From positions 1 through 37,401 of IMG/VR virus record IMGVR_UViG_3300047323_000180: DNA of 37,401 bases, one strand, 5' to 3'. The DNA is from a virus. The number at the start of each line of letters is the position of its first letter. Within the stretch, counting starts at the first letter, position 1. Made by a program: the position numbers and the translations under genes. The notes below the pieces were generated by a model. The model saw nothing but the letters and a program-made list of their open reading frames with translations, was not told the DNA's origin and searched no databases. Shown one piece after another: positions 6,267-15,577 of the stretch.

Positions 6267-8393
6267 ATGGCACGTAAGAAAAAGGAAGGCGATCGATCCG
6301 AGAAGATCATCGCCGAGGCGCGCAAGCGTTTCGAGCGTTGCGTAAGCGCCGAGCAGGATTTCCGCAAGCGCTTCGTCGAGGACGTCAAGTTCGCCAATGG
6401 CGACGCTGACAACGGCTGGCAATGGGCCGAAGACATGCGCAAGCGCCGCGACACGATGGGGCGGCCGTGCCTGACGATCAACAAGGTTCGCCAGCACTGC
6501 CTTCAGATCATCAACGACGCGAAGCAGAACAAGCCGAGCGTGAAGTGCTTGCCGATCGATGGCCAGGCTGACGTTCAGATCGCGAAGATTCTCGACGGCA
6601 TCATTCGCCACATCGAGTACAACTCGCACGCTGAAATCGCCTACGACACAGCGACCGAATTCGCAGTGCAAGGCGGGCTCGGCTTCTGGCGCGTCGTGAC
6701 TGAATACGCGCATGACGGCTCGTTCGATCAGGAAATCTTTATTCGGCGCATCAAGAATCCGAACAAGGTCTATCTCGATCCGGACATTCAATCCGGCGAC
6801 GGCAGCGACGCGAAGTTCGCATTCGTGTTCGAAGACATCTCGAAAGAGGAATTCGAGGGCACATACCCCGACGAGATTGCGGCTGACGTGAACTTCCAAG
6901 TCGGCGGCGACGGCAGCGAATGGCTTATGAGCGATCGCATCCGCATCGCTGAATACTTCCGCAAGTCGACGAAGACGGCGACGCTCGTCGCGCATCCGAC
7001 GTATGGCCCGATGCTGCTGTCCGATCTGCCGCCAGAAGAACGTGCCGCGGTCGAGGCTGATCCGTCGATCCAGCGTCGCACGGTCGAGGAACCCGTCATT
7101 ACGTGGTTCAAGATTGCCGGCGACAAGGTGATCGAAGAAAACGAATGGCCGGGCCGCTATATCCCAATCGTGCGCGTCGTCGGCGAAGAGATCGACATCG
7201 ACGGCAAGATCGAGCGCAAGGGCCATGTGCGCCCGTTGAAAGACCCGCAGCGCATGTACAACTTCATGAGCTCGGCTCAGGCTGAATACATCGCGCTTCA
7301 GACGAAAACGCCATTCGTCGCGCCGGTCGAGGCGATCGAGGGCTTCGAGTCGCTGTGGGCGAATGCGAACCACGAGAACGCCGCGTATCTGCCCTACAAC
7401 AGCCGCGACGAGAACGGCAACGCAATCGACCGTCCGCAGCGCGAGCAGCCGCCAGTCGGCGCGCAAGCGTATCTGACGGCCATGCAGACGGCGCAGCAAG
7501 AGTTGATGATGGCGTCGGGCCAGTATCAGGAGACGTTCGGGCAGCAGTCGAACGCCGATGCAGGCGTGGCGATCGCAGCACGGCAGCGCCAGGGCGACAA
7601 AGCGACGTATCACTACATCGACAACCTGGCGCGTGCGATCCGCTTCACCGGCCGCATTCTGGTCGACCTAATCCCGAAGGTGTACGACACGCGCCGCGTG
7701 ATGCGCATCGTCGGCGAAGACGGCAGCGAGGATTTCGCCACGATCGACCCGAACCAGAAGCACCCTGTCGGCAACGAGCAGGGGCAGCCGGTGCAGATGG
7801 GTCCGAACGACAAGCCGACGCCGGAACAGGCTGCGCAACTGATCTACAACCCCGGCATCGGGCGCTATGACGTGACGGTTGAAGTCGGACCTAGCTTCGA
7901 GACGCGCCGCGCTGAAGCGTTCCACGCGCTCACGCAGATCATGGGCCAGGATCAGGAACTGATGAAGGTTGCCGGCGACCTGCTGTTCAAGGCGGCCGAC
8001 TTCCCGATGGCGCAGGACGTTGCCGAGCGGATTCGTCGCACGATCCCGGCTGCGATCTTGGGCGATGGCCCGAGCCCGCAAGAGAAGGATATGCAAGACA
8101 AGATGGCTCACATGGGCCAGATGATCGAGCACCTTACGCAAGAGCTTCAGCAGGCGAAGCAGGGCAAAGAGTCGCAAGACACGAACATCAAGGCATACGA
8201 CGCGGAAACCCGGCGCCTTGCCGCGCTCGGCCAGCCGCTTGATCCAAACGTCGTTGCGCATGTCGCTACGCAAGTCGTGATGCAGATGATGCAAACCGGC
8301 GCACCGGAAGGCGCTTCGCAAGGCGCGATGCCTGACCCGATGCAAGAAATGCAGCCGCAACCGCAACAGCAGGAACCGCAGCAAGCGATGTAA
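6267..8393 (+). CDS. P22-type portal protein
   Basis: This 708-residue protein starts at the ATG at 6267, two bases after the TerL stop, with GGATGGG upstream. Residues 60-140 carry the P22-family portal pattern, including GRPCLTINKVRQHCLQIIND and AVQGGLGFWRVVTEY. The C-terminal third is helical, and the last about 40 residues are Gln/Met/Pro-rich, comparable to the extended barrel of P22-like portals. Length is close to the 725 residues of P22 gp1. The product would form the dodecameric DNA channel at one capsid vertex and bind terminase and the gp4-like closure protein. Confidence 0.9.
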   Translation: MARKKKEGDRSEKIIAEARKRFERCVSAEQDFRKRFVEDVKFANGDADNGWQWAEDMRKRRDTMGRPCLTINKVRQHCLQIINDAKQNKPSVKCLPIDGQADVQIAKILDGIIRHIEYNSHAEIAYDTATEFAVQGGLGFWRVVTEYAHDGSFDQEIFIRRIKNPNKVYLDPDIQSGDGSDAKFAFVFEDISKEEFEGTYPDEIAADVNFQVGGDGSEWLMSDRIRIAEYFRKSTKTATLVAHPTYGPMLLSDLPPEERAAVEADPSIQRRTVEEPVITWFKIAGDKVIEENEWPGRYIPIVRVVGEEIDIDGKIERKGHVRPLKDPQRMYNFMSSAQAEYIALQTKTPFVAPVEAIEGFESLWANANHENAAYLPYNSRDENGNAIDRPQREQPPVGAQAYLTAMQTAQQELMMASGQYQETFGQQSNADAGVAIAARQRQGDKATYHYIDNLARAIRFTGRILVDLIPKVYDTRRVMRIVGEDGSEDFATIDPNQKHPVGNEQGQPVQMGPNDKPTPEQAAQLIYNPGIGRYDVTVEVGPSFETRRAEAFHALTQIMGQDQELMKVAGDLLFKAADFPMAQDVAERIRRTIPAAILGDGPSPQEKDMQDKMAHMGQMIEHLTQELQQAKQGKESQDTNIKAYDAETRRLAALGQPLDPNVVAHVATQVVMQMMQTGAPEGASQGAMPDPMQEMQPQPQQQEPQQAM

Positions 8394-8437
8394 TCCGTAC
8401 CGGTGCGGCATCACCGGGCTAAATCACTTGGGCGACC

Positions 8438-9169
8438 ATGAGCGAAGAATTGCAAGACGTGATCCCGACGTCGCCGGAAACGGCGGAACAGGAGCAGCAG
8501 GTCGAAAACATCAGCTCTGAAGCGACCGCAGAGCAGGAAGTGGAGCAGCAAACCGACGAGCAGAAGGAACAGGAACGCAAGAAAGAACCCTGGTTCCAGA
8601 AGCGCATCGGCGAACTGACCCGCGAAAAATACGAGGCAAAGCGTGCTGCTGACGACGCGCGACGTGAAGCGGACCAACTCCGCCAATCGATCGCACGCGG
8701 CCAGCAGGGCGACGTGCAGCAACCGGCAAGCGACGTGCAGACGTTGGCTCGCCAGGAAGCAGAACGCATCGTCGCCGAGCAGCGGCTTACCGAATCGACT
8801 GACAAGGTGTGGGCGACAGGCACGAAGGAGTTTCCCGACTTCGCGCAATCTGTCTCCAATCTTCAGATGGTCGGCATGGATCGAGCATTCATCGAACTTG
8901 CTCTGACTACTGATGCACCGCACAAGGTACTTCAGCACCTTGGCAGCGATCTCGACGAAGCCGCTCGCGTCCTCGCATTGCCTCCTGTCCAGCAGGCGCG
9001 CGAACTGACGAAGCTTGAAATGAAGCTCAGTCAGCCGCCAGCGCCTAAACCTGTCTCGCGTGCGCCTGCACCGATCAAGCCTATCGGCGGATCGGGCACG
9101 GCTACCGGTAGCGGCTTGTCCGACGATCTCCCGATCGACGAATGGATGCGTCGCCACAACAAACGGTAA
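8438..9169 (+). CDS. Scaffolding protein
   Basis: This 243-residue protein lies between portal and coat. The first 60 residues are very acidic and Gln/Glu-rich. The middle is a coiled-coil-like stretch (KYEAKRAADDARREADQLRQ). The C-terminus ends in a short basic helix, DEWMRRHNKR, resembling the coat-binding tail of P22-type scaffolds. Such proteins guide procapsid assembly and leave before DNA enters. The call rests on position, composition and the basic C-terminal helix. An intrinsic terminator follows 22 bases after the stop. Confidence 0.8.
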   Translation: MSEELQDVIPTSPETAEQEQQVENISSEATAEQEVEQQTDEQKEQERKKEPWFQKRIGELTREKYEAKRAADDARREADQLRQSIARGQQGDVQQPASDVQTLARQEAERIVAEQRLTESTDKVWATGTKEFPDFAQSVSNLQMVGMDRAFIELALTTDAPHKVLQHLGSDLDEAARVLALPPVQQARELTKLEMKLSQPPAPKPVSRAPAPIKPIGGSGTATGSGLSDDLPIDEWMRRHNKR

Positions 9170-9190
9170 GCCTGGCGCGAACCCAAATTG

Positions 9191-9213
9191 AACCCGCTTC
9201 GGCGGGTTTTTCG
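9191..9213 (+). terminator. Hairpin terminator directly before the coat gene
   Basis: AACCCGC-TTCG-GCGGGTT is followed by TTTCGTTT. The coat start codon lies only about 24 bases downstream, with its ribosome site in between. It may limit scaffold/coat read-through, or act as a 5' hairpin on a processed coat mRNA. Confidence 0.75.
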
Positions 9214-9231
9214 TTTCTAAGGCACTGATAA

Positions 9232-10428
9232 ATGGCTAACTCGCTCCTTACTCCGACCGCAGTCACCCGCAAGGCGATTGCGATTCTTCACCAGAAGCTG
9301 AACTTCATCGGCTCGATCAACCGCCAGTACGACGATTCGTATGCGATCCCCGGCGCGAAGATCGGCGACACGCTGAAGATTCGGCTCCCGAACCAGTACA
9401 CGGTTCGCACCGGCTCCGCACTGTCGACGCAAGACGTGCAGGAAAACAGCGTCACGCTGCAGATGGCAACGCAGAAGGGCGTTGACTTGAACTTCTCGTC
9501 GAAAGACCTGACGCTCACGCTCGACGACTTCTCGACTCGCATCATCGAACCGGCCATGTCGGTTCTCGCTGCGAACATCGAGGCGGATGCGCTGAACATG
9601 GCGCTCGACGTCTACAACGTTGTGAACAACGTCGGCTCGGCGATCACGCTGAACAAGGCGCTCGGCGCGCGCAAGCTGCTCGTCGACAACCTGGCGCCCG
9701 GCGATGCCCGCACGCTGATCCTGAACACGCAAGATAACCTGGATCTGGTCGACGGACTGAAAGGTCTGTTCCAAGACTCGAAGGAAATCGCGCAGCAGTA
9801 TCGCGAAGGCAAGGTTGGCCGCACCGCTGGCTTCGGCGACATCTACGAGAACACGCTGCTCGCGTCGCAACTGACGGGTACGTCGGCATCGGCGACCGGC
9901 TACACGGTCAACGGCGCAGTGACGGCCAACGGATCGAGCTCGGTTGTCGTCCAGACCGGCACGACGACGTTCAAGAAGGGCGACGTCGTGACCTTCGCCG
10001 GCACGAACCGCGTCCATCCGGAAACGAAGGCAGATACCGGCGTGCTGCATAACTTCGTCGTGACGGCAGACTATGCCGGCGGCGCTGGCACGCTTCAGAT
10101 CGCACCGGCCATCTACACCAGCGGCGGCCGTCAGAACGTCGTTTCGACCGGCATCGCGAACAGCGCAGCCATCGTCAAGGTCGGCGGCGCATCGGCGGTC
10201 TACAAGCCGTCGCTCGCGTTCCACAAGGATGCATTCGCATTCGTGTCGGCCGACTTGATGATGCCGGACGGCGTGGACTGGAAAGCCCGCGAAGTGTTCG
10301 ACGGTATCTCGATGCGGATCATCCGCCAGTACGACATCAACAGCGACAACCTGCCGTGTCGTCTCGACGTGCTGTATGGCTACCAGACGCTTCGCGCGCA
10401 ACTGGCCGCTCGTATCCTGAGCAACTAA
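9232..10428 (+). CDS. Major capsid (coat) protein, P22 gp5 family
   Basis: This 398-residue protein begins MANSLLTPTAVTRKAIAIL. It shows the P22-coat pattern: early GDTLKIRLPNQYTVR, the helical spine around EADALNMALDVYNVV, a beta-rich insertion with GTTTFKKGDVVTFAGTN (about 240-260), and the C-terminal DVLYGYQTLRAQLAARI. It assembles on the scaffold into the icosahedral procapsid. It is a little shorter than P22 gp5 (430 residues). AAGG precedes the ATG. Intrinsic terminators lie directly before and after the gene, so its expression appears insulated. Confidence 0.92.
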   Translation: MANSLLTPTAVTRKAIAILHQKLNFIGSINRQYDDSYAIPGAKIGDTLKIRLPNQYTVRTGSALSTQDVQENSVTLQMATQKGVDLNFSSKDLTLTLDDFSTRIIEPAMSVLAANIEADALNMALDVYNVVNNVGSAITLNKALGARKLLVDNLAPGDARTLILNTQDNLDLVDGLKGLFQDSKEIAQQYREGKVGRTAGFGDIYENTLLASQLTGTSASATGYTVNGAVTANGSSSVVVQTGTTTFKKGDVVTFAGTNRVHPETKADTGVLHNFVVTADYAGGAGTLQIAPAIYTSGGRQNVVSTGIANSAAIVKVGGASAVYKPSLAFHKDAFAFVSADLMMPDGVDWKAREVFDGISMRIIRQYDINSDNLPCRLDVLYGYQTLRAQLAARILSN

Positions 10429-10433
10429 GCCGC

Positions 10434-10467
10434 AAAGCCCCTTGGTCACAAGCCAGGGGGCTTTTTC
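10434..10467 (+). terminator. Terminator after the coat gene
   Basis: The arms AAGCCCCTTGG and CCAGGGGGCTT (one G-T pair) with a short loop are followed by TTTCATTT. The U tract runs straight into TGAGG, the ribosome site of the next gene. Confidence 0.75.
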
Positions 10468-10480
10468 ATTTGAGGATCAC

Positions 10481-10705
10481 ATGACGCGATGGCCGCACAA
10501 GCCGCCCGTGCCTTACGTGCATCAGGAATACCCCAAATTCGTGAACGACAGGATCGTCCTGTCGGCTGAAGAAGAAGCTGCGTTGCTTGGCGCCGATACG
10601 GCAGACGAGCGCACAACCCTGATCGAGATCGCTGCCGCGCGCGGCGTGAAGATCGATAAACGCTGGTCCGATGACAAGATTCGGGCCGCAATCGAGGCTG
10701 CTTAA
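10481..10705 (+). CDS. Small protein with HeH/LEM-like C-terminus
   Basis: This 74-residue protein starts at the ATG at 10481, with GAGG about 5 bases upstream. The N-terminal part is Pro-rich (WPHKPPVPYVHQEYPK). The C-terminal about 30 residues (LIEIAAARGVKIDKRWSDDK and the following IRAAIEAA) look like the helix-extension-helix fold seen in small phage head proteins. Its stop overlaps the ATG of the gp4-like gene. A capsid accessory or assembly role is inferred from position between coat and head-closure genes. Confidence 0.65.
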   Translation: MTRWPHKPPVPYVHQEYPKFVNDRIVLSAEEEAALLGADTADERTTLIEIAAARGVKIDKRWSDDKIRAAIEAA

Positions 10706-11421
10706 TGACGACCGCTGTCGATCTGATCACACTCGCGCTGAAGGATCTCGGCGTACTCGGCGTCGGGCAAGCCATCACGGCCGACGATACGGCCGACGCG
10801 CTCGCGACGCTGAACATGATGCTCGGCATGTGGCAGGGCGAACGACTGAGCATCTATCACGAGATCGACGTCGTGAAGCAGGCGACGGGTGCGCTCTCAT
10901 ACACGATCGGAGCGGGCGGCGATTTCAACGTCGCGCGGCCGACCGACATCAAGGCTGCATTCGTGCGCCTGAATAACGGTGCGCTGCCGGTCGACTATCC
11001 GCTCGACGTGATCCGCTCGCGCGAGGATTACGACCGCATCACGACGAAATCGCTCGTCAGCCTGCCGAATTGCGTGTTTTATGACACCGCATACCCGCTC
11101 GGCAACCTGTTTTTCTATCCGGTGCCTAGTGCTCAATACGAGCTCCACGTGACGGTGCTCGACGCGCTTCCGCAGTTCGCCGCGCCCGCGACGTCCATCA
11201 GCCTGCCGCCCGAGTATCTGGCCGCGATCCGATACAACCTGGCGCTGTTCCTCGCGCCGTCGTATCAGCTTGACCCCTCGCGCGCACTGGTCGGACTTGC
11301 GGTGAACTCAAAGCGTGTCATTAAGCGCATGAACGTGCAAATCCCGTCTATGACAATGCCTTCTGGCGTCATGGGTAACGCCGGCCGATACAACGTGTAC
11401 GGTGATTCATACAATAGGTAA
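10705..11421 (+). CDS. Head-closure/tail accessory factor, P22 gp4-like
   Basis: This 238-residue protein contains VDLITLALKDLGVLGVGQAI, then DALATLNMMLGMW, and a later helix LPPEYLAAIRYNLALFLAP. This is the pattern of the P22 tail accessory factor gp4 family. In P22 gp4 binds the portal after packaging and begins closure of the head, and it has reported peptidoglycan-hydrolysing activity. Here it lies upstream of the gp10-like gene, in the same order as P22. It is longer than P22 gp4 (166 residues); the extra length is C-terminal and Gly/Asn/Tyr-rich. Confidence 0.85.
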   Translation: MTTAVDLITLALKDLGVLGVGQAITADDTADALATLNMMLGMWQGERLSIYHEIDVVKQATGALSYTIGAGGDFNVARPTDIKAAFVRLNNGALPVDYPLDVIRSREDYDRITTKSLVSLPNCVFYDTAYPLGNLFFYPVPSAQYELHVTVLDALPQFAAPATSISLPPEYLAAIRYNLALFLAPSYQLDPSRALVGLAVNSKRVIKRMNVQIPSMTMPSGVMGNAGRYNVYGDSYNR

Positions 11422-11424
11422 TCG

Positions 11425-12849
11425 ATGCGAATCCCTCTTTCTGGTGGCGCCTACGCCGCGAAAAGCATCATCGCCAATGCGCAACGGTGCCTGAACCTGT
11501 ACGGCGAGCTCAACCCGAAGGATTCGCCGGCCCCGATGACGTATTACCCAACGCCGGGCCTGACAGCCGTTTCAACGCCGCCCGTCGCGGGCGAAAGCCG
11601 CTGCATCTATACGGCGACGAACGGAAAACGGTATGAAGTCGTCGGCGGCAATGTCTACTACGTCGACGCGGCAAACGCATACACGAAGCTCGGCGCGCTG
11701 AAATCGACATCCGGGCACGTATCGATGATCGACAACGGGTTCAACGCGTTCCTGGTTGACGGCACACAGATCGGCTTCACGATCGACATTGCGACGAACG
11801 TCATGAAGCAGTGCGCCGACGCGGCGTTCTACGGCGCCGACAAGGTTGATTTCGTCGACGGCTATTTCGTGTTCAATAAGCCGAATTCGCCTCAGTTCTA
11901 TATCTCGAAGTACGCCGACGTCGCATTCGATTCGCTCGACATCGCGAGCAAGTCGACCTATGCCGACAATCTCGTCACGCTCGCTGTGATGCACCGTGAA
12001 ATCTGGCTGTTCGGCGAATTGACGACCGAAGTCTGGTACAACACGGGCGCTTCCGACTTCACGTTCGGCCGCATGCCGGGCGTATTCATCGAGCACGGCT
12101 GTGCGGCGAAGCACTCGGTCGCGAAGATCGATCTCGCGCTGTTCTGGCTGGCGAAAGACCTGCAAGGGCAGGGCATCGTGTTCGGCGGCAAGAACTATGC
12201 GGCCGAGCGAATCTCAACGCACGCGCTTGAGGCCGAATTCGCCACGTATGCCCGCATCGACGATGCGATCGGCTTCTCGTACATGCAAGGCGGTCACGGC
12301 TTCTACGTGCTGACCTTCCCGACCGCCAACAAAACGTGGTGCTTCGACACGGCAACGGGCGAATGGGCGCAGCGCGGCTATCTGGAAGCAGACGGCTCGA
12401 TCAGCCGGCATCGGATGAACTGCCATTCGGTGAACGGCGGGCGCAATCTCGTCGGCGACTGGCAGACAGGCAAGGTGTACGCGCTCGATCCGAACGCCTA
12501 CACGGACGATGGCAACACGATCCTGTGTCTGCGCAGTTTCCCGCACATCAGCGCCGCTGATGGCAATCGCGTTCTGTTCCGCCAGTTCATCGCCGACATG
12601 GAGGTCGGTCGCGGGCTTCCCGATGACTCGGCTGCGCCTGAAGTGCGCTTGCGATGGTCGGACGACCGCGGCGCCAGTTGGGGAAATTACGTGACGGCAT
12701 CGGTCGGCCAACTCGGCGAATACATGACGTCGATCCAATGGCAGCGCTTGGGCTATGCGCGCGACCGCGTGTTCGAGCTGTCGTGGTCGGCGCCCATCAA
12801 AACGGCGCTTAACGGCGCGTATGTCGACGTTTCGAGGGCTCGCACATGA
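11425..12849 (+). CDS. Packaged-DNA stabilisation protein, P22 gp10-like
   Basis: This 474-residue protein matches P22 gp10 (472 residues) in length and pattern. It opens with RIPLSGGAYAAKSIIANAQR and CLNLYGELNPKD, then shows beta-rich repeats throughout, including EIWLFGELTTEVWYNTG and VFIEHGCAAKHSVAKID. gp10 forms the hexameric hub plugging the portal/gp4 channel and carries the needle and tailspikes. The gene begins 3 bases after the gp4-like stop and overlaps the next gene by 4 bases, so the closure genes form a tightly coupled set. Confidence 0.88.
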   Translation: MRIPLSGGAYAAKSIIANAQRCLNLYGELNPKDSPAPMTYYPTPGLTAVSTPPVAGESRCIYTATNGKRYEVVGGNVYYVDAANAYTKLGALKSTSGHVSMIDNGFNAFLVDGTQIGFTIDIATNVMKQCADAAFYGADKVDFVDGYFVFNKPNSPQFYISKYADVAFDSLDIASKSTYADNLVTLAVMHREIWLFGELTTEVWYNTGASDFTFGRMPGVFIEHGCAAKHSVAKIDLALFWLAKDLQGQGIVFGGKNYAAERISTHALEAEFATYARIDDAIGFSYMQGGHGFYVLTFPTANKTWCFDTATGEWAQRGYLEADGSISRHRMNCHSVNGGRNLVGDWQTGKVYALDPNAYTDDGNTILCLRSFPHISAADGNRVLFRQFIADMEVGRGLPDDSAAPEVRLRWSDDRGASWGNYVTASVGQLGEYMTSIQWQRLGYARDRVFELSWSAPIKTALNGAYVDVSRART

Positions 12850-13901
12850 GTACGCCGGCGAGCTTTCCATCTGGCGACCCGATCGATCCGCAGGGGCGGC
12901 TTTCCCCGCAATGGCGGGCGTTCTTCCTCGCGCTATTCACGCGCTCGGGCAGCACGGCTGGCAATGACACATCAACGCTTCAGGCTGCGATAACGAAGGC
13001 GAACGCCAACATCGCCGATCTGCAGGTCGATGGCGCGCAGGGTGTGCCGACGCCGGATATGGCTGCGCTGTTCGGCCTGATCCATGCAGTCGAGGCGATC
13101 GCTGCTCAGGCGATGGCGACGGCGACGCGACCGCATGACGAACGCGGCGAGGCGGGCGATAGCGTGTCGGTCACGCACCTGTCGCAGCGCGTCGCAGAAC
13201 TCGAAGGGCAGATCGAGCAGTATCGAGTCGATGATTCGCTGCAGCTTCGCATCGCCGATCTAGAGACACGCATCGAAAGCCTTCAGCCGGTCATTGCCGA
13301 CGCCTCGCAGTTGACCGGGCTCGGCACGATGGCCACGCAGGATGCGAGCGCTGTTGCCGTTACGGGCGGATCGATCAATAACGTCACGGCAGGCGCGACA
13401 ACGCCCCTGCAAGGAATCACGAATACAGGTCTCTATACCGGCCAGCGGTTCGGAGCATCTGGTGCGCTCGTGCTGCGCAGCGCGGGCGGCACGCAAGCCG
13501 TGCCGACGCAGATTTCTGCCGCAACGCAGATCGCGCTTATGGTCATGCGCGCCTACAACGACGTGGGCTCATACAGCGACGTTGCGTCGTTCGGCGTCGG
13601 CACTGACGGCGCGGTAACGAGCACCTCGGCACCTGGTTATCTGACCATCAACACGACGGCGAGCGGCGCAACGAGCGTCACTGAGCGCGCGCGGGTGACG
13701 TCGGCCGGCCTGTTCCTGATTGGCCGAACGGCTGATGACGGATCGGGAAATAAATTGCAGGTCAACGGCGGCCTATCCATCGTTCCAGCAACAACGACGA
13801 CGGCGCCGACCGCAGGCGCTGCGGGCGCTCTGCCGGCCACGCCGACCGGATACGCGACGATCCGCATCGGCGGCACTGACCGCAAGATCGCTTACTACTG
13901 A
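12846..13901 (+). CDS. Coiled-coil needle/fibre protein in the gp26 position
   Basis: This 351-residue protein has three parts. The N-terminal about 45 residues include PQGRLSPQWRAFFLALF, a common attachment motif of phage tail proteins. A central coiled coil (about 95-155) contains LSQRVAELEGQIEQYRVDD and ADLETRIESLQPVI. The C-terminal beta part contains LFLIGRTADDGSGNKLQVNG, a repeat unit frequent in tail fibres. It sits where P22 encodes the trimeric tail needle gp26. A trimeric needle or short fibre is therefore likely; direct homology to gp26 is not claimed. Confidence 0.7.
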   Translation: MSTPASFPSGDPIDPQGRLSPQWRAFFLALFTRSGSTAGNDTSTLQAAITKANANIADLQVDGAQGVPTPDMAALFGLIHAVEAIAAQAMATATRPHDERGEAGDSVSVTHLSQRVAELEGQIEQYRVDDSLQLRIADLETRIESLQPVIADASQLTGLGTMATQDASAVAVTGGSINNVTAGATTPLQGITNTGLYTGQRFGASGALVLRSAGGTQAVPTQISAATQIALMVMRAYNDVGSYSDVASFGVGTDGAVTSTSAPGYLTINTTASGATSVTERARVTSAGLFLIGRTADDGSGNKLQVNGGLSIVPATTTTAPTAGAAGALPATPTGYATIRIGGTDRKIAYY

Positions 13902-13909
13902 GGCAATCA

Positions 13910-14236
13910 ATGATTACGTGGAAACAACTCTGTCAGAGCGTTCTGACCGGGACGGCTGCGGCTGTCTATACCGCTCCGACTGGCACGGCGACCGCCATCC
14001 ATCAGGCAAGCGCATGGAACCCGAGCGGAAGCGTGGTTGCGCTCAAGCTCTACATCGTGCCGGCTGCGGGCGCCGCGGCTGATGCGACGACGATCTGGTC
14101 GGCGAACGTGCCGGCCGGCGCATCGGTGCAAATTCCGCAGGTCATCGGCCACAAGCTGCAAGCAGGGCAGCAGCTTTATGCGTCTGGCGCGGGTGTGACG
14201 CTGACCGCATCGGGCGCGGAGAACGTGCAGCAATGA
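13910..14236 (+). CDS. Small beta-rich virion protein
   Basis: This 108-residue protein begins MITWKQLCQSVLTGTAAAVY. It is rich in Ala/Thr/Val/Gly and predicted all-beta, ending ASGAGVTLTASGAENVQQ. Its stop overlaps the ATG of the next gene. Proteins of this look are small structural or fibre-associated subunits in phage tail modules, but no exact family is recognised. Position between the needle-like and ejection genes supports a virion role. Confidence 0.6.
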   Translation: MITWKQLCQSVLTGTAAAVYTAPTGTATAIHQASAWNPSGSVVALKLYIVPAAGAAADATTIWSANVPAGASVQIPQVIGHKLQAGQQLYASGAGVTLTASGAENVQQ

Positions 14237-14700
14237 GCGAACTGAACCCGATCGAAGTCGTTGCGGGCGCGATCGACAAGCACGACGCGCCGGCGCTGCG
14301 CGACAAGGTTGTCCGGCTTGAAAGCGAAATGTTCAAGCAGCCGCAGGTCGAGATCGAGACGACGCATCACTTCGCGCCAGGCATCTATGCGCGCGAAATC
14401 TTCATTCCGAAGGGCACGCTGCTTACCGGCAAGATCCATAAGACGGGCCATCTGAACATTCTGTCGAAGGGCGACATTACGGTTCTCACAGATAGCGGCA
14501 TGAAGCGAATCAAAGCGCCTTGCACGTTCGTGGCAAGCCCCGGCACCAAGCGCGCCGGCTACGCGCACGAGGATTCAGTGTGGACGACTATCCACGCCAG
14601 CGACGAAACGGAACTCGACAAGCTCGAAGCCGAATTGATTGTGCCGTCATTTGACGCGCTGCCTGCCGCCGAAGAAGTAAAACTGTTGAAGGGGGACTGA
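14233..14700 (+). CDS. Cupin-like virion-module protein
   Basis: This 155-residue protein has a central beta-barrel-like stretch: GIYAREIFIPKGTLLTGKIH, then NILSKGDITVLTDSGMKRIK, then APCTFVASPGTKRAGYAHED. It has the spacing of a cupin fold with a conserved-looking histidine after the first glycine turn. Similar proteins occur next to ejection genes in podophages. Enzymatic activity is not evident. The gene overlaps its upstream neighbour by 4 bases and is followed 2 bases later by the gp7-like gene. Confidence 0.65.
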   Translation: MSELNPIEVVAGAIDKHDAPALRDKVVRLESEMFKQPQVEIETTHHFAPGIYAREIFIPKGTLLTGKIHKTGHLNILSKGDITVLTDSGMKRIKAPCTFVASPGTKRAGYAHEDSVWTTIHASDETELDKLEAELIVPSFDALPAAEEVKLLKGD

Positions 14701-14702
14701 TT

Positions 14703-15575
14703 ATGTCTTGGGTAGCAGCAGCAGTTGCCGGCGCGGCCGTCGTTGGCGGCGTTGCGTCGGCAACCATCGGGGCCAGCGCCTCGAAAAGCGCGGCGCAAAC
14801 ACAAGCAAATGCCGCACGGGATGCCGCGCAGATTCAAAGCGATCAATGGGACCAGACGCAAGCTAACCTAAAGCCCTATATGAACTTGGGCGAATCGGCG
14901 ATTAATCCGCTGATTCAGGCGATTGGCTACAACGCGATCCAAGACCCGGCGACCGGTCAATACACGTTCACGAAGGACGGCAGCAGCCCGCTCAACCAGA
15001 CGTTTTCGTATGGCGCATTCAGTGCGCCGACAGCGGCTGAAGCGCAGGCGACGCCGGGCTATCAGTTCACGCTAAATCAAGGGTTGAAGTCGACGCAGAA
15101 CAGCGCGGCGGCTCGCGGGCTTGGGACGTCGGGCGCGGCACTGAAGGGCGCGTCGACCTATGCGACCGGCCTTGCTGATTCGACCTACAACGACGTGTAT
15201 AACCGCGCACTGAACGCCTATAACGCCAACTACAACACGGCGCAAGGCACGTTCACGACGAACTACAACAGCGCGGCGAACAATGCGAACCGCCTGTCGT
15301 CACTGGTGAGCAGCGGCCAGAATGCGGCGGCGACGAATGGCTCGCTCGGCGCATCAACTGCCAACAGTATCGGCAACACGCTCACGAGTGCGGCCAATGC
15401 GAGCGCATCCGGAACGATCGGCGCGGCCAATGCTTTGTCTAGCGGCGTCAATAGCGCGGTGAATGGCGCTACGACATACGGACTGATGCAGAACAACGCG
15501 GGCAGCACGGCGGCCGCAGCAAATCCGACCTACGGCACGACGGCAGCAGGCAACCCGAACTACTTCACGGTATAA
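14703..15575 (+). CDS. DNA ejection protein (gp7/gp14-like, p32-type)
   Basis: This 290-residue protein begins with a hydrophobic glycine/alanine stretch (WVAAAVAGAAVVGGVASATI), followed by an Ala/Gln-rich amphipathic helix (KSAAQTQANAARDAAQIQ). The middle has TPGYQFTLNQGLKSTQNSAA and GLGTSGAALKGASTYATGLA, typical of phage DNA-transfer proteins. The second half is low-complexity Asn/Ala/Ser. Such proteins are packaged in the head and injected to form a conduit across the envelope. GGGGG precedes the start 8 bases upstream. It is the first of three consecutive ejection genes. Confidence 0.75.
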   Translation: MSWVAAAVAGAAVVGGVASATIGASASKSAAQTQANAARDAAQIQSDQWDQTQANLKPYMNLGESAINPLIQAIGYNAIQDPATGQYTFTKDGSSPLNQTFSYGAFSAPTAAEAQATPGYQFTLNQGLKSTQNSAAARGLGTSGAALKGASTYATGLADSTYNDVYNRALNAYNANYNTAQGTFTTNYNSAANNANRLSSLVSSGQNAAATNGSLGASTANSIGNTLTSAANASASGTIGAANALSSGVNSAVNGATTYGLMQNNAGSTAAAANPTYGTTAAGNPNYFTV

Positions 15576-15577
15576 CG